NCBI GenBank assembly: GCA_030591965.1
Contig: JAUVAA010000003.1
Span: forward strand, 1-49,017
Reading direction: 5' to 3'
Length of the DNA stretch: 49,017 nt
Source of the DNA: a bacterium
GTDB lineage: Bacteria > Pseudomonadota > Gammaproteobacteria > Methylococcales > Methylomonadaceae
Below are positions 22,084 to 33,815 of this stretch, one piece after another. Below the pieces are notes generated by a model. It was not told the origin of the DNA and did not search any database. It saw nothing but the letters and a program-made list of their open reading frames with translations. Each line of letters opens with the position of its first letter. Within the stretch, counting starts at the first letter, position 1. The position numbers and the translations under genes were made by a program.

Positions 22084-24036
22084 ATGTCGAATCATCACAC
22101 CTACGAACATCAGCGTTATCCTGTTAAACCGGAAATTGCAGAAAAGGCGCATATTAATAATGAGCAATATCTCGCCTTATATCAACAATCAATTGATGAT
22201 CCGGAAGCTTTTTGGGCAGAACAAGCAGAGAATTTTTTAGATTGGCAACAACCTTGGGATAAGGTCATGGAATATGATTATTCTAAAGGGGAAATTAAAT
22301 GGTTTGAAGGCGGTAAGCTTAATGTCAGCGTTAATTGTCTGGATCGACATTTAGCTACGCGTGGTGATCAAGTTGCTTTGATTTGGGAGGGCGATGATCC
22401 TGCCAATGATAAGAAAATGACTTATCGAGAATTGCATCAAGAGGTCTGTCGGTTTGCCAATGTCTTAAAAGCACGGGGCGTGCAAAAAGGTGATCGGGTG
22501 TGTATTTATTTACCGATGATTATCGAATCTGCGGCCGTTATTTTAGCGTGCACACGTATTGGTGCAGTGCATTCGATTGTTTTCGGTGGTTTTTCCGCAG
22601 AAGCTTTAAAAGACCGGATTAATGATTCTGATTGTAAGTTAGTCATCTGTGCGGATGAAGGTTATCGTGGTGGTAAAATCATTCCTATAAAAGCAACAGT
22701 TGATAAAGCAGTGGCATCCTGTCCTTGCGTGCAAAGTGTTGTGGTGATTAAAAACAGTGGCAATACAGTCGCGTGGAATGATGCGCAGGATGTTTGGTAT
22801 CAGCAAGCGATGTCAGAAGTATCTGCTGATTGTGAGCCTGAATGGATGGATGCCGAAGACCCGCTGTTTATTTTATATACCTCAGGATCTACTGGGCAAC
22901 CTAAAGGTTTATTGCATACAACGGGCGGTTATTTGCTTTATGCGGCGATCACGCATAAATATATCTTCGACTATCAAGAGGGTGAGATTTATTGGTGTAC
23001 GGCTGATATAGGCTGGATTACTGGTCATACCTATATGATTTATGGGCCTTTATGTAATGGCGCGACGACTTTATTATTTGAAGGTGTGCCAACTTATCCA
23101 GATGCGAGCCGCTTTTGGCAGGTGGTCGATAAACATCAAGTGAATATTTTCTATACCGCACCAACGGCACTGAGAGCATTAATGGCGCAAGGTGATCAAT
23201 ACTTAGAAAATACCGATCGTAGTAGTTTGCGGGTCTTGGGTTCGGTGGGCGAACCCATCAACCCAGAAGCATGGGATTGGTATTATGAATTGGTGGGTAA
23301 GGAAAACTGTCCGATTGTTGATACTTGGTGGCAAACTGAGACGGGCGGTATTTTAATTACGCCATTGCCGGGTGCGACGGAATTAATACCTAGCTCGGCC
23401 TCGCGCCCGTTTTTTGGTGTAAAGCCGGCGATCCTTAGCAATGAAGGGATTGTGATTGAAGATGGTGCTGAAGGTGTCTTAGTATTAGAGCGGCCTTGGC
23501 CTGGTCAAGCGCGTAGTATTTACGGCGACCATCAGCGTTTTATTGATACCTATTTTAAAAATTACCCCGGCTATTATTTTACTGGTGATGGCGCACGATG
23601 TGATGAGCGCGGTTATTACTGGATTACTGGGCGTGTGGATGATGTTATTAATGTTTCTGGGCATCGTATGGGTACGGCAGAAGTCGAATCAGCTATTGAT
23701 GAACATCCTTTAGTCGCTGAATCTGCGGTCGTTGGTTATCCGCATGATATTAAAGGGCAAGGGATTTATGCTTATGTGACTTTGCATGTGGGTACTGAAG
23801 GCACTGAGGCATTAAAAAAAGAACTGGTTGATTTGGTGCGTGCGGATATTGGCCCGATTGCGAGTCCTGATTTAATCCAGTGGTCTGCGCAGGTGCCTAA
23901 AACGCGTTCAGGCAAAATTATGCGCCGAATTTTGCGCAAGATTGCGGCCAATGAAGTGGATACTTTGGGCGATACTTCAACTCTAGCAGATCCAGAAGTG
24001 GTGCAAAGTATTATTGATAATCGGCTTAATAGCTGA
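22084..24036 (+). CDS. acs: Acetyl-CoA synthetase
   Basis: [43 protein letters not shown]. Confidence 0.97.
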   Translation: MSNHHTYEHQRYPVKPEIAEKAHINNEQYLALYQQSIDDPEAFWAEQAENFLDWQQPWDKVMEYDYSKGEIKWFEGGKLNVSVNCLDRHLATRGDQVALIWEGDDPANDKKMTYRELHQEVCRFANVLKARGVQKGDRVCIYLPMIIESAAVILACTRIGAVHSIVFGGFSAEALKDRINDSDCKLVICADEGYRGGKIIPIKATVDKAVASCPCVQSVVVIKNSGNTVAWNDAQDVWYQQAMSEVSADCEPEWMDAEDPLFILYTSGSTGQPKGLLHTTGGYLLYAAITHKYIFDYQEGEIYWCTADIGWITGHTYMIYGPLCNGATTLLFEGVPTYPDASRFWQVVDKHQVNIFYTAPTALRALMAQGDQYLENTDRSSLRVLGSVGEPINPEAWDWYYELVGKENCPIVDTWWQTETGGILITPLPGATELIPSSASRPFFGVKPAILSNEGIVIEDGAEGVLVLERPWPGQARSIYGDHQRFIDTYFKNYPGYYFTGDGARCDERGYYWITGRVDDVINVSGHRMGTAEVESAIDEHPLVAESAVVGYPHDIKGQGIYAYVTLHVGTEGTEALKKELVDLVRADIGPIASPDLIQWSAQVPKTRSGKIMRRILRKIAANEVDTLGDTSTLADPEVVQSIIDNRLNS

Positions 24037-24241
24037 TGTTACGCCGTTTTAATATTGAATATTATTCCTTTATTGTTTCAATCACTCTTGCTTGGTAATA
24101 CAGAGGCGGTTGTAATGTTAGAATTTTATAGGGCATGCGTAACATCAGTTAAGTAATTATTAACGTGCAAGCTTTTGTTATACTTATCTCAGATAATTTC
24201 CCCTTACTTTTCGGCCTAGTAATTACTTAAGGATTTTGTAA

Positions 24242-27200
24242 TTGAAAATGATTAGAAATGTGTTGATAGGCAATGTACTGTTGGTTATTTGCTATTTTAT
24301 TGCTGGGCAGCTCACACTTGCTTTGTCTTTGCCGCCGAGCGGTGCAACCCCCTTATGGGCGCCTGCTGGCATAGCTTTAGGTGCTGTCTTGATTTGGGGG
24401 TATCGCTTATTGCCCGGTGTGTTTTTGGCTGATTTTCTTGTTGCTGTAGGATTAATAGGTCTGGATGATAATACCGCGATTGTGTTATGTGTCATTATTG
24501 GCGGGCAAGCGGTGTTTCATGCTTGGCTGGGAAAGTATCTATTAGTTAAATTTAAGCTGTGGCCTACGTTGTTGGTACATGAACAAGATATTCTTAAGTT
24601 TTTTCTGATAGCAGGCGCTATTTCCTCATTTTTTCCTGCTTTATTGTCCGTTGCAGCTGATTTATTAATAGGCGTTTTGAATGCAGATACTTGGTTAGAT
24701 TCTTTGGTTATTTGGTGGGTCGGTAGTGCATTAGGTATTGTTGTCTTTACCCCAATCACCCTGATTTTATTCGCTAAACCTAAATTAAATTGGCGTAATC
24801 GAGTGGGGTCGGTTGTTGTGCCAATGCTGATATTATTTTTAGCCTTGCTTTTTGTTTTGCAATACGCTCGGAAAACCGAGGAAAGTCAGGCATTAAATCG
24901 ATTTGAAGCAAATGCTGAAATGATGCATATTATGATTAAAGGTGAATTAGAAGAGCATGAAACCTTATTGCGATCAATGCGTGCTTATTTTCAGAATAAT
25001 ATGCAGTTGAATCAAAAAGATTTTGATCATTACATAGCTCAGTTTCCAGATTATCGAGAGAATATTTATGCAGTAGCATGGGCGAAGTATTTGCCTAATA
25101 AGAACCGTTTGGACTATGAGCGGTTGCATGGCGATATTGTTGAGCTAGATAGTCAAGGCGAGGTTATACGTGCTATGCAGCGTGAGGGATATTTTGCCAT
25201 TAAATATTCACAAGTTCCCGTGGAATATGTATCTGTTCTTAAGGAGCGGGAGGGCGTTAATAATTTTGATATGTGTTTTGGTGTTGAGCGTGGTGCTTTA
25301 TGTGAATACATGCAACGTGTTAAATCCTCAATTATTATGCCGGCCATATTAGAGGAGCTTCAGGCTCAGCCAGGCAAGCGATTTGTTCGTGTATTGCCGA
25401 TCTTTTCGGGTGATAGTATCGTCGCTTTAGCGGCACATATGTACACTTATGATCATTTGTTTGGTCGGTTATTAAATTCCTTTGATAAGCAGTGGTTAGA
25501 TTTACAAATTACTGATATTACAGGGAAGCCTACTAAAATTTTATTTAATAGCGCTAAAAATCAAAAGCGGTCAGAGGTTTTTGGGTATCAAGATTTAGTG
25601 GTAAATAAAGTGCTACAGATAGGAGAGAGGCAGTGGCAATTTAGTTATCGTCCTTCTCCTTCTCCTGAGTTTGTCGGGCAGTACTCTTCGTGGCTATTCT
25701 ATTGGTTGATTACGGCGAGCTTTTTTGTCTTAAGTTTGACGGGAGCTTTTCTGTTAAATATTGCAGGGCGTGAGCAGCGTATTAAGCAAGAAGTGGCAGA
25801 TAAGGCTGATGAAATAAGTAAACAATCTAAATTGCTAAATGAAAGTGAACGTAAATTTCGGCGTTTAGTAGAGGGCGTTAGAGATGACTATATTATGTAT
25901 GCGCATGATGTGGAAGGTGTATTTACCTATGTAAGCCCTTCTATTGAAAGCATATTAGGATATACCCCTAAAGAGTTTTCAGCACATTATACGACGTACC
26001 TACCTGATACCGAATTGAATCATCTGGCTCAAACGTATACTGAGCGGTCGATTCGAGGTGAAATAGTTCCTCCTTATGAGTTGGAAGTAGCACATAAAAA
26101 TGGGGGGCTGCATACTTTACGTATTGTTGAAGCACCCCTATTCAATAAAAAAGGAAAAGTAATTGCGGTTGAAGGGATTTCTCAGGATATTACCCTCACT
26201 AAAGCCGCTAGGCTCAAAATGGAGAAACTTTCTTTGGTGGTGACGCATAGCCCAAATGGAGTGGTAATAACCAATAAAGAAGGTATCGTTGAGTATGTGA
26301 ATCCAAAATTTACGGAGATCACAGGTTATAGCAGTGATGAAATTAAGGGTAAGTGGCCGAGTATGGTTAGTTCGGGGCATACCCCTGTGAGTGTTTATAA
26401 AGATTTATGGGGCACCTTGCTGGCAGGTAATGAGTGGCGCGGGGAATTACAGAACCGTAAGAAAAATGGGGAGTTATTTTGGGCCAGTGAGCATATTTGC
26501 CCCATGTTTGATGAGTCGGGAAATATCACGCATTTTGTCGCCATTCAAGAAGATGTCACCGAAGCGAAACGCATACGCGAAGAAACTAATTATCAGGCCA
26601 GTCATGATTTATTAACCGGCTTGGTTAATCGGCGGGAATTTGAGGGGCGCTTAAAGCGAGTGGTTGATTCGGCTAAGCGAGAAAGGGATTCGCATGCGCT
26701 TTGCTTTCTTGATTTAGACCAGTTTAAAGTGGTTAATGATACTTGCGGGCATGTCGCTGGGGATGAACTGTTGCGCCAAGTTGGCAGTTTAATGCAAGAA
26801 AATATTCGTTCGCGTGATACTTTAGCGCGTTTGGGTGGTGATGAATTTTCTATTTTGATGGAGCATTGCGGTATAGTCCAAGCAAATCAAGCGGCTGAGC
26901 ATGTTATTCGTGCGCTGGAGGGCTTTCGGTTTCATTGGGAAGAGCATACTTTTACCATTGGCGTTAGTATCGGTTTAGCGATTATTGATCAACACACTAA
27001 AGATAGTCAAGAAATTCTAAGTCAAGTGGATAGCGCGTGTTATGCCGCAAAAGATGCAGGGCGTAATCGAATTGAAGTGCATACGGAAAATAGTGAACGT
27101 TTGAAACAGCGTAAAGGCGAGATTAAATGGAGTAGTGAAATTAGTGATGCGCTAGATAATGACCGGTTTTTGCTTTATGTACAGCCCATTGTACCCATGT

Positions 27201-27883
27201 TAAATAAGAAGCTTAAAATGGGTTACGAGGTGTTATTGCGATTGAAAATGCAGGATGGAACAATTATCCCACCGGGTGCTTTTTTACCTGCTGCCGAGCG
27301 CTATAATTCAGCAACACGTATTGATCGTTGGGTGGTGCAGCATACCTTGCAATGGCTAAGTTGTCATGCTGACCAAATACAGCATATTGGATCAATTGCT
27401 ATTAACTTATCCGGTCAATCTTTAGGTGATGAGGCGGTACTTGACTATATTATTCATCAATTTGAAAGTAGTGATGTTCCCACTGAGAAAATTAAGTTTG
27501 AAATTACTGAGACGGCAGCGATAGCGAATTTGCAGGATGCTACGGTATTTATGAAAACGTTATCTAAGTTTGGCTGTCAATTTTCTTTGGATGATTTTGG
27601 CAGCGGCCTTTCTTCCTTTGCTTATTTGAAAAACTTACAAGTTGATGTATTAAAGATTGACGGCATGTTTGTAAAAGATATGCTGGATGACCCGATTGAT
27701 TATGAAATGGTGAAATCAATTAATCAGATTGGCCATGTTATGGGCTTGGAAACGATTGCTGAGTTTGTGGAAAATGATCAGGTTTTAGAAAAGTTGCGTG
27801 AAATTGGTGTTGATTATGTTCAGGGTTACCATCTTGGCAAGCCAATGCCGATTGCGAATATTTTGAATAATAATAAAAAATAA
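24242..27883 (+). CDS. MASE1-CHASE-PAS-PAS-GGDEF-EAL sensor protein
   Basis: N-terminal MASE1-like TM region, CHASE-like segment, two PAS/PAC blocks, RSRD-TLARL-GGDEF (RxxD I-site), EVLLRL and DDFGSGLSSFAYLK EAL motifs. Confidence 0.93.
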   Translation: MKMIRNVLIGNVLLVICYFIAGQLTLALSLPPSGATPLWAPAGIALGAVLIWGYRLLPGVFLADFLVAVGLIGLDDNTAIVLCVIIGGQAVFHAWLGKYLLVKFKLWPTLLVHEQDILKFFLIAGAISSFFPALLSVAADLLIGVLNADTWLDSLVIWWVGSALGIVVFTPITLILFAKPKLNWRNRVGSVVVPMLILFLALLFVLQYARKTEESQALNRFEANAEMMHIMIKGELEEHETLLRSMRAYFQNNMQLNQKDFDHYIAQFPDYRENIYAVAWAKYLPNKNRLDYERLHGDIVELDSQGEVIRAMQREGYFAIKYSQVPVEYVSVLKEREGVNNFDMCFGVERGALCEYMQRVKSSIIMPAILEELQAQPGKRFVRVLPIFSGDSIVALAAHMYTYDHLFGRLLNSFDKQWLDLQITDITGKPTKILFNSAKNQKRSEVFGYQDLVVNKVLQIGERQWQFSYRPSPSPEFVGQYSSWLFYWLITASFFVLSLTGAFLLNIAGREQRIKQEVADKADEISKQSKLLNESERKFRRLVEGVRDDYIMYAHDVEGVFTYVSPSIESILGYTPKEFSAHYTTYLPDTELNHLAQTYTERSIRGEIVPPYELEVAHKNGGLHTLRIVEAPLFNKKGKVIAVEGISQDITLTKAARLKMEKLSLVVTHSPNGVVITNKEGIVEYVNPKFTEITGYSSDEIKGKWPSMVSSGHTPVSVYKDLWGTLLAGNEWRGELQNRKKNGELFWASEHICPMFDESGNITHFVAIQEDVTEAKRIREETNYQASHDLLTGLVNRREFEGRLKRVVDSAKRERDSHALCFLDLDQFKVVNDTCGHVAGDELLRQVGSLMQENIRSRDTLARLGGDEFSILMEHCGIVQANQAAEHVIRALEGFRFHWEEHTFTIGVSIGLAIIDQHTKDSQEILSQVDSACYAAKDAGRNRIEVHTENSERLKQRKGEIKWSSEISDALDNDRFLLYVQPIVPMLNKKLKMGYEVLLRLKMQDGTIIPPGAFLPAAERYNSATRIDRWVVQHTLQWLSCHADQIQHIGSIAINLSGQSLGDEAVLDYIIHQFESSDVPTEKIKFEITETAAIANLQDATVFMKTLSKFGCQFSLDDFGSGLSSFAYLKNLQVDVLKIDGMFVKDMLDDPIDYEMVKSINQIGHVMGLETIAEFVENDQVLEKLREIGVDYVQGYHLGKPMPIANILNNNKK

Positions 27884-27884
27884 T

Positions 27885-29630
27885 ATGCACTATCACGGTA
27901 TTACCAAGAAAATTGTTGAACGTCCTCTTTTAGGTAGGCAAACGAGTCTTACTGAAATAAATCCCGTGCTTAAGCGTATCTATTTGGCGCGTGGCATTAA
28001 ATCAGATACTGAATTACAGTATGGTTTGGCACAACTCCCTTCGCCTTGGCTATTAACGGGAATGGAAGAAATGGTCACTTATCTGATTGCTGCGCTTGAT
28101 TTGCAGAAGAAGATCGTGATTGTTGCTGATTTTGATGCAGATGGTGCGACCAGTTGTGCTGTGGCTATATTAGGATTGCAATTATTAGGCTTTAAGCATG
28201 TAGACTTTATTGTGCCTAACCGTTTTGAGTATGGTTATGGTTTAACTCCAGAAATTACTGAGCTAGTGATTGCTAAGCAAGCGGATGTGTTAATTACTGT
28301 GGATAACGGTATCTCTAGTCTTGCGGGAGTAGAGGTAGCGAAAAAAGCGGGTATGCAAGTGCTAGTGACCGATCATCACTTGCCTGGCGAGCAATTACCT
28401 GCTGCTGATGCCATTGTAAATCCTAATTTACCCGATGATGAATTTCCAAGTCGAGTTTTGGCGGGGGTTGGGGTGATGTTTTATGTGCTGATGGCATTGC
28501 GTAGTCGGCTGCGTGAGCAAGGTTGGTATATTAAGAATAAAATAACTGAACCCAATCTAGCGCAATTATTAGATCTAGTGGCTTTAGGGACGGTTGCAGA
28601 TGTCGTTGCTTTAGATCGAGTGAATCGAATTTTAGTGCATCAAGGTTTATTGCGTATGCGCTCTGGTAAAGGGCATGCAGGCATTAAAGCGCTAGTGGAA
28701 ATAGCTGGCCGTAATTTGCATAGCTTAGCTTCTTCGGATTTAGGTTTTGCCATTGGTCCGCGATTAAATGCAGCGGGACGCATGGATGATATGAGTGTCG
28801 GTATTCAATGCTTGATGTCTGGCGATGCTGTGCTAGCCAAAAACCTAGCGCTGAAAATGGATGAGTTGAATAGTGATCGGCGTGAAGTCGAAGGACAAAT
28901 GAAGCAAGAGGCGATGTCCTTATTAAAAGAAATGAAAGCTTTTGATGCGCAACATTTAGCCGCAGGTGTCTGTATTTACAATGAGGATTGGCATCAGGGG
29001 GTTATTGGGATTTTGGCATCACGCATTAAAGACCGTTTAAATCGCCCCGTGATTGCTTTTGCTAATGCGGATAATGGTGAAATTAAAGGTTCAGCGCGTT
29101 CTATTCCTGGGGTTCATATTCGTGATGTGCTTAGTGATATTGCCGTTGCTCACCCTAAAGTGCTGACTAAGTTTGGCGGTCATGCTATGGCGGCTGGTTT
29201 AAGCATACAGTTGCATGATTACCCTGTGTTTATGCTGGCTTTTGATAAAGCTGTTAAACAACGTTTAGTGGATGTTGATTTGGACCAGAAAGTGTATAGC
29301 GACGGTGAATTGACGGAAGCGGAAATGACGCTAGGCTTTTGTGAGTTATTAAAAAGCGCTGGCCCGTGGGGGCAAGAATTTCCTGAGCCATTATTTCATG
29401 GCGTATTTGATGTCGTGCAGTCGCGCATTGTTGGTCAGCAGCATTTGAAATTAGTATTACGGCAAGCAGAAAAGGAATTACTGATTGATGGAATTGCTTT
29501 TTTTGTTGAGCGACCGGAGTATTGGCTAGGGTTGCGCCAAGTTAAAATTGCTTATAAATTAGATATTAATGAATACAATGGTCAACGCAGTATTCAGTTT
29601 ATTATTGACTATATTGAGAAGTTAGCCTAG
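27885..29630 (+). CDS. recJ: Single-stranded-DNA-specific exonuclease RecJ
   Basis: IVADFDADGATSCAVAI, VTDHHLPGEQLP (DHH), FGGHAMAAGLSI (DHHA1). Confidence 0.96.
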   Translation: MHYHGITKKIVERPLLGRQTSLTEINPVLKRIYLARGIKSDTELQYGLAQLPSPWLLTGMEEMVTYLIAALDLQKKIVIVADFDADGATSCAVAILGLQLLGFKHVDFIVPNRFEYGYGLTPEITELVIAKQADVLITVDNGISSLAGVEVAKKAGMQVLVTDHHLPGEQLPAADAIVNPNLPDDEFPSRVLAGVGVMFYVLMALRSRLREQGWYIKNKITEPNLAQLLDLVALGTVADVVALDRVNRILVHQGLLRMRSGKGHAGIKALVEIAGRNLHSLASSDLGFAIGPRLNAAGRMDDMSVGIQCLMSGDAVLAKNLALKMDELNSDRREVEGQMKQEAMSLLKEMKAFDAQHLAAGVCIYNEDWHQGVIGILASRIKDRLNRPVIAFANADNGEIKGSARSIPGVHIRDVLSDIAVAHPKVLTKFGGHAMAAGLSIQLHDYPVFMLAFDKAVKQRLVDVDLDQKVYSDGELTEAEMTLGFCELLKSAGPWGQEFPEPLFHGVFDVVQSRIVGQQHLKLVLRQAEKELLIDGIAFFVERPEYWLGLRQVKIAYKLDINEYNGQRSIQFIIDYIEKLA

Positions 29631-29671
29631 AGCAAGGCTGGTAAATCTATATGAGGGAGGGCATACAAGCA

Positions 29672-29700
29672 TAGCCCCAGATACCACTTTTGGGGCTATT
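29672..29700. terminator. Terminator-like hairpin between convergent recJ and RRM gene
   Basis: atagcccc agataccactttt ggggctat. Confidence 0.65.
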
Positions 29701-29718
29701 GCTCGTTATTTTATTAAG

Positions 29719-29973
29719 CTAGCGGCGTCTTGATTTAGGCGATTCAAAGCCTACTCTTAACGAGTTTCCGTTAAAATTTTTGCCATCTAAGCCTGCAATA
29801 GCAGCGCGAGATTCATGACCTTCCATGCCGATAAAGCCAAATCCTTTGCATTCATCAGTAAAAATATCAGTGATAAGTTCAGATGAGCGCACTGTGCCAA
29901 ACTGGGCAAACAGGGCTTCAAATTCTTTTACAGTGGTGTTTGAGGGTAAATTGCCAACAAATAGCCTTTTCAA
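29719..29973 (-). CDS. RRM-type RNA-binding protein
   Basis: RLFVGNLP (RNP2) and KGFGFIGM (RNP1). Confidence 0.92.
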   Translation of the reverse strand: MKRLFVGNLPSNTTVKEFEALFAQFGTVRSSELITDIFTDECKGFGFIGMEGHESRAAIAGLDGKNFNGNSLRVGFESPKSRRR

Positions 29974-30012
29974 TAGTGTTCCTCTTCTAGCGGTGATGAT
30001 TTCATAGTAGCT

Positions 30013-30045
30013 ACAAAAAAAGAACCCCGCCTAAGCGAGGTTCCA
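30013..30045 (-). terminator. Rho-independent terminator downstream of the cold-shock gene
   Basis: On minus strand: ggaacctcgcttaggcggggttctttttttg. Confidence 0.85.
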
Positions 30046-30073
30046 TTTATTCGGTAAACCGATTAGGTCGAAC

Positions 30074-30277
30074 TTAAGATGCTACAACGCTAGTTGCTTG
30101 AGGACCTTTAGGGCCGTTTTCTACATCATAAGTAACTGCTTGACCTTCGTTCAAAGTTTTGAAGCCAGTTCCTTGAATCGCGCTGAAATGTACAAATACA
30201 TCTGCACCGCCATCATCTTGAGAAATAAAACCAAAACCTTTGGACTCGTTAAACCATTTTATAGTGCCTGTAGCCAT
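30074..30277 (-). CDS. Cold-shock protein, CspA family
   Basis: [31 protein letters not shown]. Confidence 0.97.
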   Translation of the reverse strand: MATGTIKWFNESKGFGFISQDDGGADVFVHFSAIQGTGFKTLNEGQAVTYDVENGPKGPQATSVVAS

Positions 30278-30705
30278 AGAACTTAATACCTAAAAAATTA
30301 AAAAATTAAAGTGTTGTATACAGCTAATGAAAGAGGGAAACTCAGAAGATATGCGAGGAAAGAAACTTTTTACTACCAATAACAAAATCTGTAACGCCTC
30401 TCACTATAGGGTAATCGACAAAGTTTTTCCACAAATTTAAAATATATTATTAAGTACAGGCAGTAAATAGTAATTTAAAAGCAATGGTATGAATACATAT
30501 AATTATTTTTTTACGTAGGTAACTGATTGTATTAGTTGGTTTTTTAGGGTTTTTTTTGTTCTTTTTAGGTAATGTGTAGCCATCTATTTGTCTGTGAAAA
30601 CTATAGTTTTTTAGGTTTAAATTAGGCCTTTATTGACCTGAAAAAACTGAATATCTGTGTATAAGTGAGTATTAGCGATCAACTTATTTAATTATGTGTA
30701 TATTT

Positions 30706-32130
30706 TTATGGCAATAACTTACTTACAAAGTCGGTGGCTTGAGGGAATAAAAGGTGCATGTCATATATGAAGGCAATTAAAAATGTATTAGATAAAAGTT
30801 TTTTAGGCCAACGTAACCAAATTGAAAGTGGACGTTCACTTTGTTTTTTAGAGAAGAATGCCCTCAACCAGTAAAGCCATGTTGGGATAGGGGTTACTTC
30901 ATTTATAGGCGTAGTTAATATGGCTGGCTTCCATGACAAGCCTAAAGCAGAAAGCATTTCTTGCCTGATTTGCTCGGCATAACTTTGTCCTTCTAAGCTA
31001 TCTCCAACCTCTATCTTTTTACCATCACGGGTAATAAGTTTGAGGCAAAACCAAACTTTAGTTGTATTTCCAGACGTTGATGAGCCGTTCTTTTCGACGG
31101 TTATATCGACAATATCCTTAGCTTCTATTTTTTCTTCTAGCAAAAATCCAAAGGTGCGTTGTTGTTTGCTAACACCCATTAAGTTGACTTCAGTGCTAAG
31201 GCTATTGGCAATTAAAAAGAGCCCTAGAAGAAAAATTATCAAAGCAGTCAAGTAAGCTAAAAAAATCATTAAGCTTGTTGTTGTAGGTAAAAAATTCTGG
31301 AAGCCAGCAAAGAAATAATGAGCAAATACTGCAAAAAAAGCTCCCATAAGGATTAAAGCAAAAGCAACGACTTTAGCGCGGCCATAACCATAGTGAAACT
31401 TAGTACCATTAGTGGTTTTTGTGATTTCTGGAATACTTCCTATTTCGGTATCTCGATGCTCAATAATAGTCGATGTTTTTGCTTGAATACGACTATTTGT
31501 AGCTATGGCGTCTTGACCAGCTGCTATTAGTGGTAACTCAAAAATGCGATCATAGTCAAGGCCGGGTACGGCGATGCGTATATTTAACTTCCACAGGTGA
31601 TAGCTATCGCTTTTTTCCTCGCTTGCCGGCAAGTGGGCAGGGGGGGGGAATGCAAAATTTAAACGGATACTTTTGCGGTAATTGTCTGGCTTTAAAGTCA
31701 AACGATCCTGCCATATGGCCTCTTCACGCGTGCTATGTTTACCGTCGTGGCTACGGGATATATAGCGGCGTATACAGCTTAGGCTAAGGACGGCTTGTGG
31801 TGCATTTTTTGCTGGTATCGGTAAATCAATATAGCCTGCGCATAGATTGCCAACTTGAGCGGGGAATGGGTTTAATGTGACTGGGGTTTTGCCGAACTTA
31901 TACCAAGCTAAGGTTTCCTTGATGGCGATAACAATGATCCATAAGCCAATAAAAGGAAATAACGCAAAAAAGTAAAAAACTGGGTTGGCCTCGAATGCTT
32001 TTAATATATTGTCACCGCCTTTAATGATGGCAAACCAAGTCATGGCATTCCAAATTATGGCAAATAGCCAGTGAAGCCAATATTGCTTAGCTGATTGGGA
32101 AAGTACCTGATTACTGGTAATATTGGGCAT
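30706..32130 (-). CDS. Hypothetical membrane protein (DUF3592-like)
   Basis: Two TM pairs flanking a soluble region. Confidence 0.55.
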   Translation of the reverse strand: MPNITSNQVLSQSAKQYWLHWLFAIIWNAMTWFAIIKGGDNILKAFEANPVFYFFALFPFIGLWIIVIAIKETLAWYKFGKTPVTLNPFPAQVGNLCAGYIDLPIPAKNAPQAVLSLSCIRRYISRSHDGKHSTREEAIWQDRLTLKPDNYRKSIRLNFAFPPPAHLPASEEKSDSYHLWKLNIRIAVPGLDYDRIFELPLIAAGQDAIATNSRIQAKTSTIIEHRDTEIGSIPEITKTTNGTKFHYGYGRAKVVAFALILMGAFFAVFAHYFFAGFQNFLPTTTSLMIFLAYLTALIIFLLGLFLIANSLSTEVNLMGVSKQQRTFGFLLEEKIEAKDIVDITVEKNGSSTSGNTTKVWFCLKLITRDGKKIEVGDSLEGQSYAEQIRQEMLSALGLSWKPAILTTPINEVTPIPTWLYWLRAFFSKKQSERPLSIWLRWPKKLLSNTFLIAFIYDMHLLFPQATDFVSKLLP

Positions 32131-32207
32131 ACTTTTTAACCTATTACTTAATTAGCGGCAAAATATAATGCCAACCTAGATTAAGTAATAGACACTTTAT
32201 TTTTATA

Positions 32208-33803
32208 ATGCAATCTAAACTTGATCAATTAAATTTCGATAACCGTTTTATACAAGAATTGCCTGCCGATAAGACCATAGGGCATACGCCTAGACGGCAA
32301 GTTAAAGAGGCTTGTTATTCATTAGTCTCACCTACGTCTGTTAGCAATCCGAAATTAGTTGCACATGCTCAAGAAGTAGCTGAGTTGTTTGATCTGTCAG
32401 AAACGGACTGTTTGAGTGATTATTTTACTCAAGTGTTTTCTGGTAGCCAAAAAGCAAAGGGAATGGAGCCTTATGCGATGTGTTATGGCGGGCATCAATT
32501 CGGTCATTGGGCGGGGCAATTAGGTGATGGTCGAGCGATTAATTTAGGTGAAGTGATTAATCAAAAAGGTCAGCGTTGGGCTTTGCAACTAAAAGGTGCG
32601 GGATTAACACCGTATTCGCGTACTGCGGATGGATTAGCCGTTCTGCGTTCTTCTGTGCGCGAGTTTTTATGCAGCGAAGCGGTGTTTCATTTAGGCGTGC
32701 CTACCACCCGCGCTTTAAGTCTGGTGACGACAGGCGAGCAAGTCGTGCGGGATATGTTTTACGATGGTAATCCGCGTGCTGAATTGGGTGCCGTTGTTTG
32801 TCGGGTTGCGCCGTCCTTTGTGCGCTTTGGTAGTTTCGAAATTCATTCAGCGCGGCAAAATATAGAGCTGTTGCGTGAGTTAGTAGATTACACGATTCGT
32901 ACCGATTTTCCGCATTTAGGCGAGCCGAGCGCTGATGTTTATCAAGCTTGGTTTCATGAGGTGTGTGCTAAAACGGCAGAAATGATTGTCCATTGGCAAC
33001 GTGTTGGTTTTGTGCATGGCGTGATGAATACCGATAATATGTCGATTTTAGGCTTAACGATTGATTATGGCCCTTATGGGTGGCTGGATAATTATGATCC
33101 TGATTGGACGCCTAATACCACGGATAGAGAGCATCGACGCTATCGTTTTGGTAATCAGCCGCAGATTGCAGCGTGGAATTTAACCCAATTGGCCAATGCG
33201 ATTTATCCATTGATTGAACAAGTCGAGCCTTTGCAGGAGGGGTTGAATATTTACAGTAAAGCCTTTATTGAAGGCTATCAGGAAATGATGGCAGAGAAGT
33301 TAGGCTTGCAAGTTTATGATGCGCAAACGGATAAGGCACTGATCGATGACTTAGTGAAAGTATTGGTTTTAACTGAAACGGATATGACTATTTTTTATCG
33401 TTTATTAGCGGATATTTCAACTGAAACTGAGTTAAGTGATGCGGAGTTACTGATTCAGTTATCTGCGGCTTATTATCAGCCTGAGCAATTAACTGAGGCG
33501 GTTAAAATGGATATTATTGCTTGGTTACGTCGTTATGTTGCTCGAGTACAGCAAGATAAGAGTGATGATTCAAGTCGAAAACTAGCGATGAATGCAGTCA
33601 ATCCAAAGTATGTATTACGCAACTATTTAGCGCAGCTGGCTATAGATAAAGCGGAGCAGGGTGATCATAGTATGGTGCAAGAATTGTTGGAAGTATTACG
33701 TCATCCTTATGATGAACAGCCTGAACATCAAGCTTGGGCTGAGAAGCGACCTGACTGGGCGCGAACTAAAGCGGGCTGTTCAATGTTATCGTGCAGCTCT
33801 TGA
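32208..33803 (+). CDS. selO: SelO/YdiU family protein adenylyltransferase
   Basis: GRAINLGEV, LQLKGAGLTPYSRTADGLAVLRSSVREFLCSEA, C-terminal AGCSMLSCSS. Confidence 0.95.
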   Translation: MQSKLDQLNFDNRFIQELPADKTIGHTPRRQVKEACYSLVSPTSVSNPKLVAHAQEVAELFDLSETDCLSDYFTQVFSGSQKAKGMEPYAMCYGGHQFGHWAGQLGDGRAINLGEVINQKGQRWALQLKGAGLTPYSRTADGLAVLRSSVREFLCSEAVFHLGVPTTRALSLVTTGEQVVRDMFYDGNPRAELGAVVCRVAPSFVRFGSFEIHSARQNIELLRELVDYTIRTDFPHLGEPSADVYQAWFHEVCAKTAEMIVHWQRVGFVHGVMNTDNMSILGLTIDYGPYGWLDNYDPDWTPNTTDREHRRYRFGNQPQIAAWNLTQLANAIYPLIEQVEPLQEGLNIYSKAFIEGYQEMMAEKLGLQVYDAQTDKALIDDLVKVLVLTETDMTIFYRLLADISTETELSDAELLIQLSAAYYQPEQLTEAVKMDIIAWLRRYVARVQQDKSDDSSRKLAMNAVNPKYVLRNYLAQLAIDKAEQGDHSMVQELLEVLRHPYDEQPEHQAWAEKRPDWARTKAGCSMLSCSS

Positions 33804-33815
33804 GGTAAGGTAAAA

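Noticed and set aside
21961-22167. 68-aa minus-strand ORF
   Set aside because: It is the translation of the palindromic repeat plus antisense of the acs 5' end.
27181-27240. Degenerate EAL motif (EVL) suggesting a dead phosphodiesterase
   Set aside because: The catalytic Glu is retained and EVL is frequent in this EAL subgroup; DDFGSG and other motifs are intact.
33780-33803. Possible selenocysteine or readthrough at the SelO C-terminus
   Set aside because: The bacterial C-terminus GCSMLSCSS has Cys where eukaryotic SelO has Sec and ends in a normal stop; no in-frame UGA recoding is needed.
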